39,695 bases of DNA from Bacteroidaceae bacterium (GTDB taxonomy: Bacteria > Bacteroidota > Bacteroidia > Bacteroidales > Bacteroidaceae). This document shows positions 39,140 through 39,695 of this stretch, in pieces; the stretch's first letter is position 1, and the number at the start of each line of letters is the position of its first letter. The notes beneath the pieces are model-generated. The model was given only the letters and a program-made list of their open reading frames with translations. It searched no databases and had not been told where the DNA came from. The DNA is taken from positions 1 through 39,695 of the forward strand of contig JAGCGS010000050.1 of assembly GCA_017649485.1 (NCBI GenBank), in the 5' to 3' direction. The translations under genes and the position numbers were made by a program.

Positions 39140-39695
39140 TTAATTCAACAATTCGCGGATGCGTTCTCTTTCCTCTGCATCCTGTATATTATTCAGCAGG
39201 TCTTGCTCTGCCTGATCTATGAGTAGGGTGGGCGAGGTTGTCTCAAAGGCATCAGCTAAGCTCAGTGTACTCTTGATTTGCGGAAGTATCTCTCGCAGGT
39301 TGTCTATGCGTTTGCCATCCACAATCATATAGCTGCCACCATATATATTTTGTAGCTGGATGCGTTGGTATGTTTGGAATGTCCATACAGAGCCAACTAC
39401 AATAGCTATCATTGCGGCTATGCCTACCATCGTTTTCCACCATCCGCGATATTTGGGTGGTGTTGAGCTAACAGCCTGTTCTGAAATAGGTAGGCTCTCC
39501 TTGGGCTCAACCATTGTTATCTCTGCAGATGGAGCATCAGACAAGCAAATGGCATCGAAACCCAAGAATGTCTCTCGATATGCCTCCAGTTCTTCTGGCA
39601 GTTCCTTTGTCTGCTTGAAGTAGTCATAGAGCCATTGTTCTTCGGCTAAGGTGGTGTCACCCTCGAAGAATCGCTCTATCAATGTCTTTATTTCT
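39140..39695 (-). CDS. Membrane protein with short cytoplasmic N-domain, partial at window edge
   Basis: The reading frame continues off the right edge of the window without a stop, so the start is not shown; a TTG at 39682 is not a convincing start. The visible N-part (IKTLIERFFEGDTTLAEEQWLYDYFKQ) resembles the cytoplasmic segment of Bacteroidetes anti-sigma-like proteins. One helix follows (about 90-115 residues in, WWKTMVGIAAMIAIVVGSVWTF), then a small periplasmic tail. By position it may regulate an upstream ECF sigma gene outside this window. It precedes the two exported proteins in the same operon. Confidence 0.75.
   Translation of the reverse strand, partial: EIKTLIERFFEGDTTLAEEQWLYDYFKQTKELPEELEAYRETFLGFDAICLSDAPSAEITMVEPKESLPISEQAVSSTPPKYRGWWKTMVGIAAMIAIVVGSVWTFQTYQRIQLQNIYGGSYMIVDGKRIDNLREILPQIKSTLSLADAFETTSPTLLIDQAEQDLLNNIQDAEERERIRELLN

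Overview
The window looks like a chromosomal segment of a Bacteroidales bacterium, most likely Prevotella/Segatella-like. The evidence is a DUF4491 protein, a fused SecDF, an OMP_b-brl_3 outer-membrane protein, GIN-domain (DUF2807) genes, and a recurrent promoter of the Bacteroidetes type (TTTG or TTG, about 20 nt, then TAnnTTTG) in front of many genes. Most of the content is ordinary chromosomal housekeeping. I see no prophage, insertion sequence, integrase or CRISPR array.

Layout. 1-2.8 kb (minus strand): tRNA-Met(CAT) with its own promoter and terminator, an Lrp/AsnC regulator with a DUF4491 membrane protein, and a pair of FKBP prolyl isomerases. 2.86-5.5 kb: a zinc-less CobB-type sirtuin (plus strand) convergent with a two-gene glycosyltransferase operon. 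5.6-8.26 kb (minus): a two-component system made of a PAS histidine kinase and a sigma-54 activator of the NtrC family. 8.48-21.9 kb (plus): a tripartite ABC export operon, in order TolC-like channel, HlyD/MacA-like adaptor, a 114-aa unknown anchored protein, three MacB/FtsX-type permeases, one ATPase and a fourth permease. 21.95-25.1 kb: HU (minus), two overlapping rhomboid proteases and a membrane-anchored endonuclease/exonuclease/phosphatase protein. 25.2-31.3 kb: SecDF, tRNA-Arg(CCT) and KorAB (2-oxoacid:ferredoxin oxidoreductase). 31.35-35.35 kb (minus): an ECF sigma factor, an anti-sigma-like membrane protein and an outer-membrane beta-barrel. 35.5-37.8 kb (plus): an MBL-fold hydrolase, a small membrane protein and a membrane LytTR regulator. 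37.9 kb to the end (minus): a GIN-domain protein, a small exported protein and a truncated membrane protein.

How the genes work together. The best-supported system is the sigma-54-controlled export operon. The kinase and activator genes have a housekeeping-type promoter and are divergent from the exporter. Between them lie two 17-19 bp palindromes whose centres are 22 bp apart, followed by a near-consensus -24/-12 promoter (GG-N10-GC) 21-33 nt before the expected leader of the TolC gene. I infer that the kinase senses an envelope condition through the membrane itself, because its periplasmic loop is tiny, and that the activator binds the palindromes and turns on the exporter.

The most unusual non-coding signal is a set of three degenerate tandem arrays (19287-19418, 36367-36554, 37826-37913). 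All have a period of exactly 22 bp, each uses different sequence words, and each contains inverted units. Each lies just after a plus-strand gene. I do not recognise them as a known element. A second repeat type, with a 7-bp period, encodes part of the TolC signal-peptide region and forms a large hairpin between secDF and tRNA-Arg.
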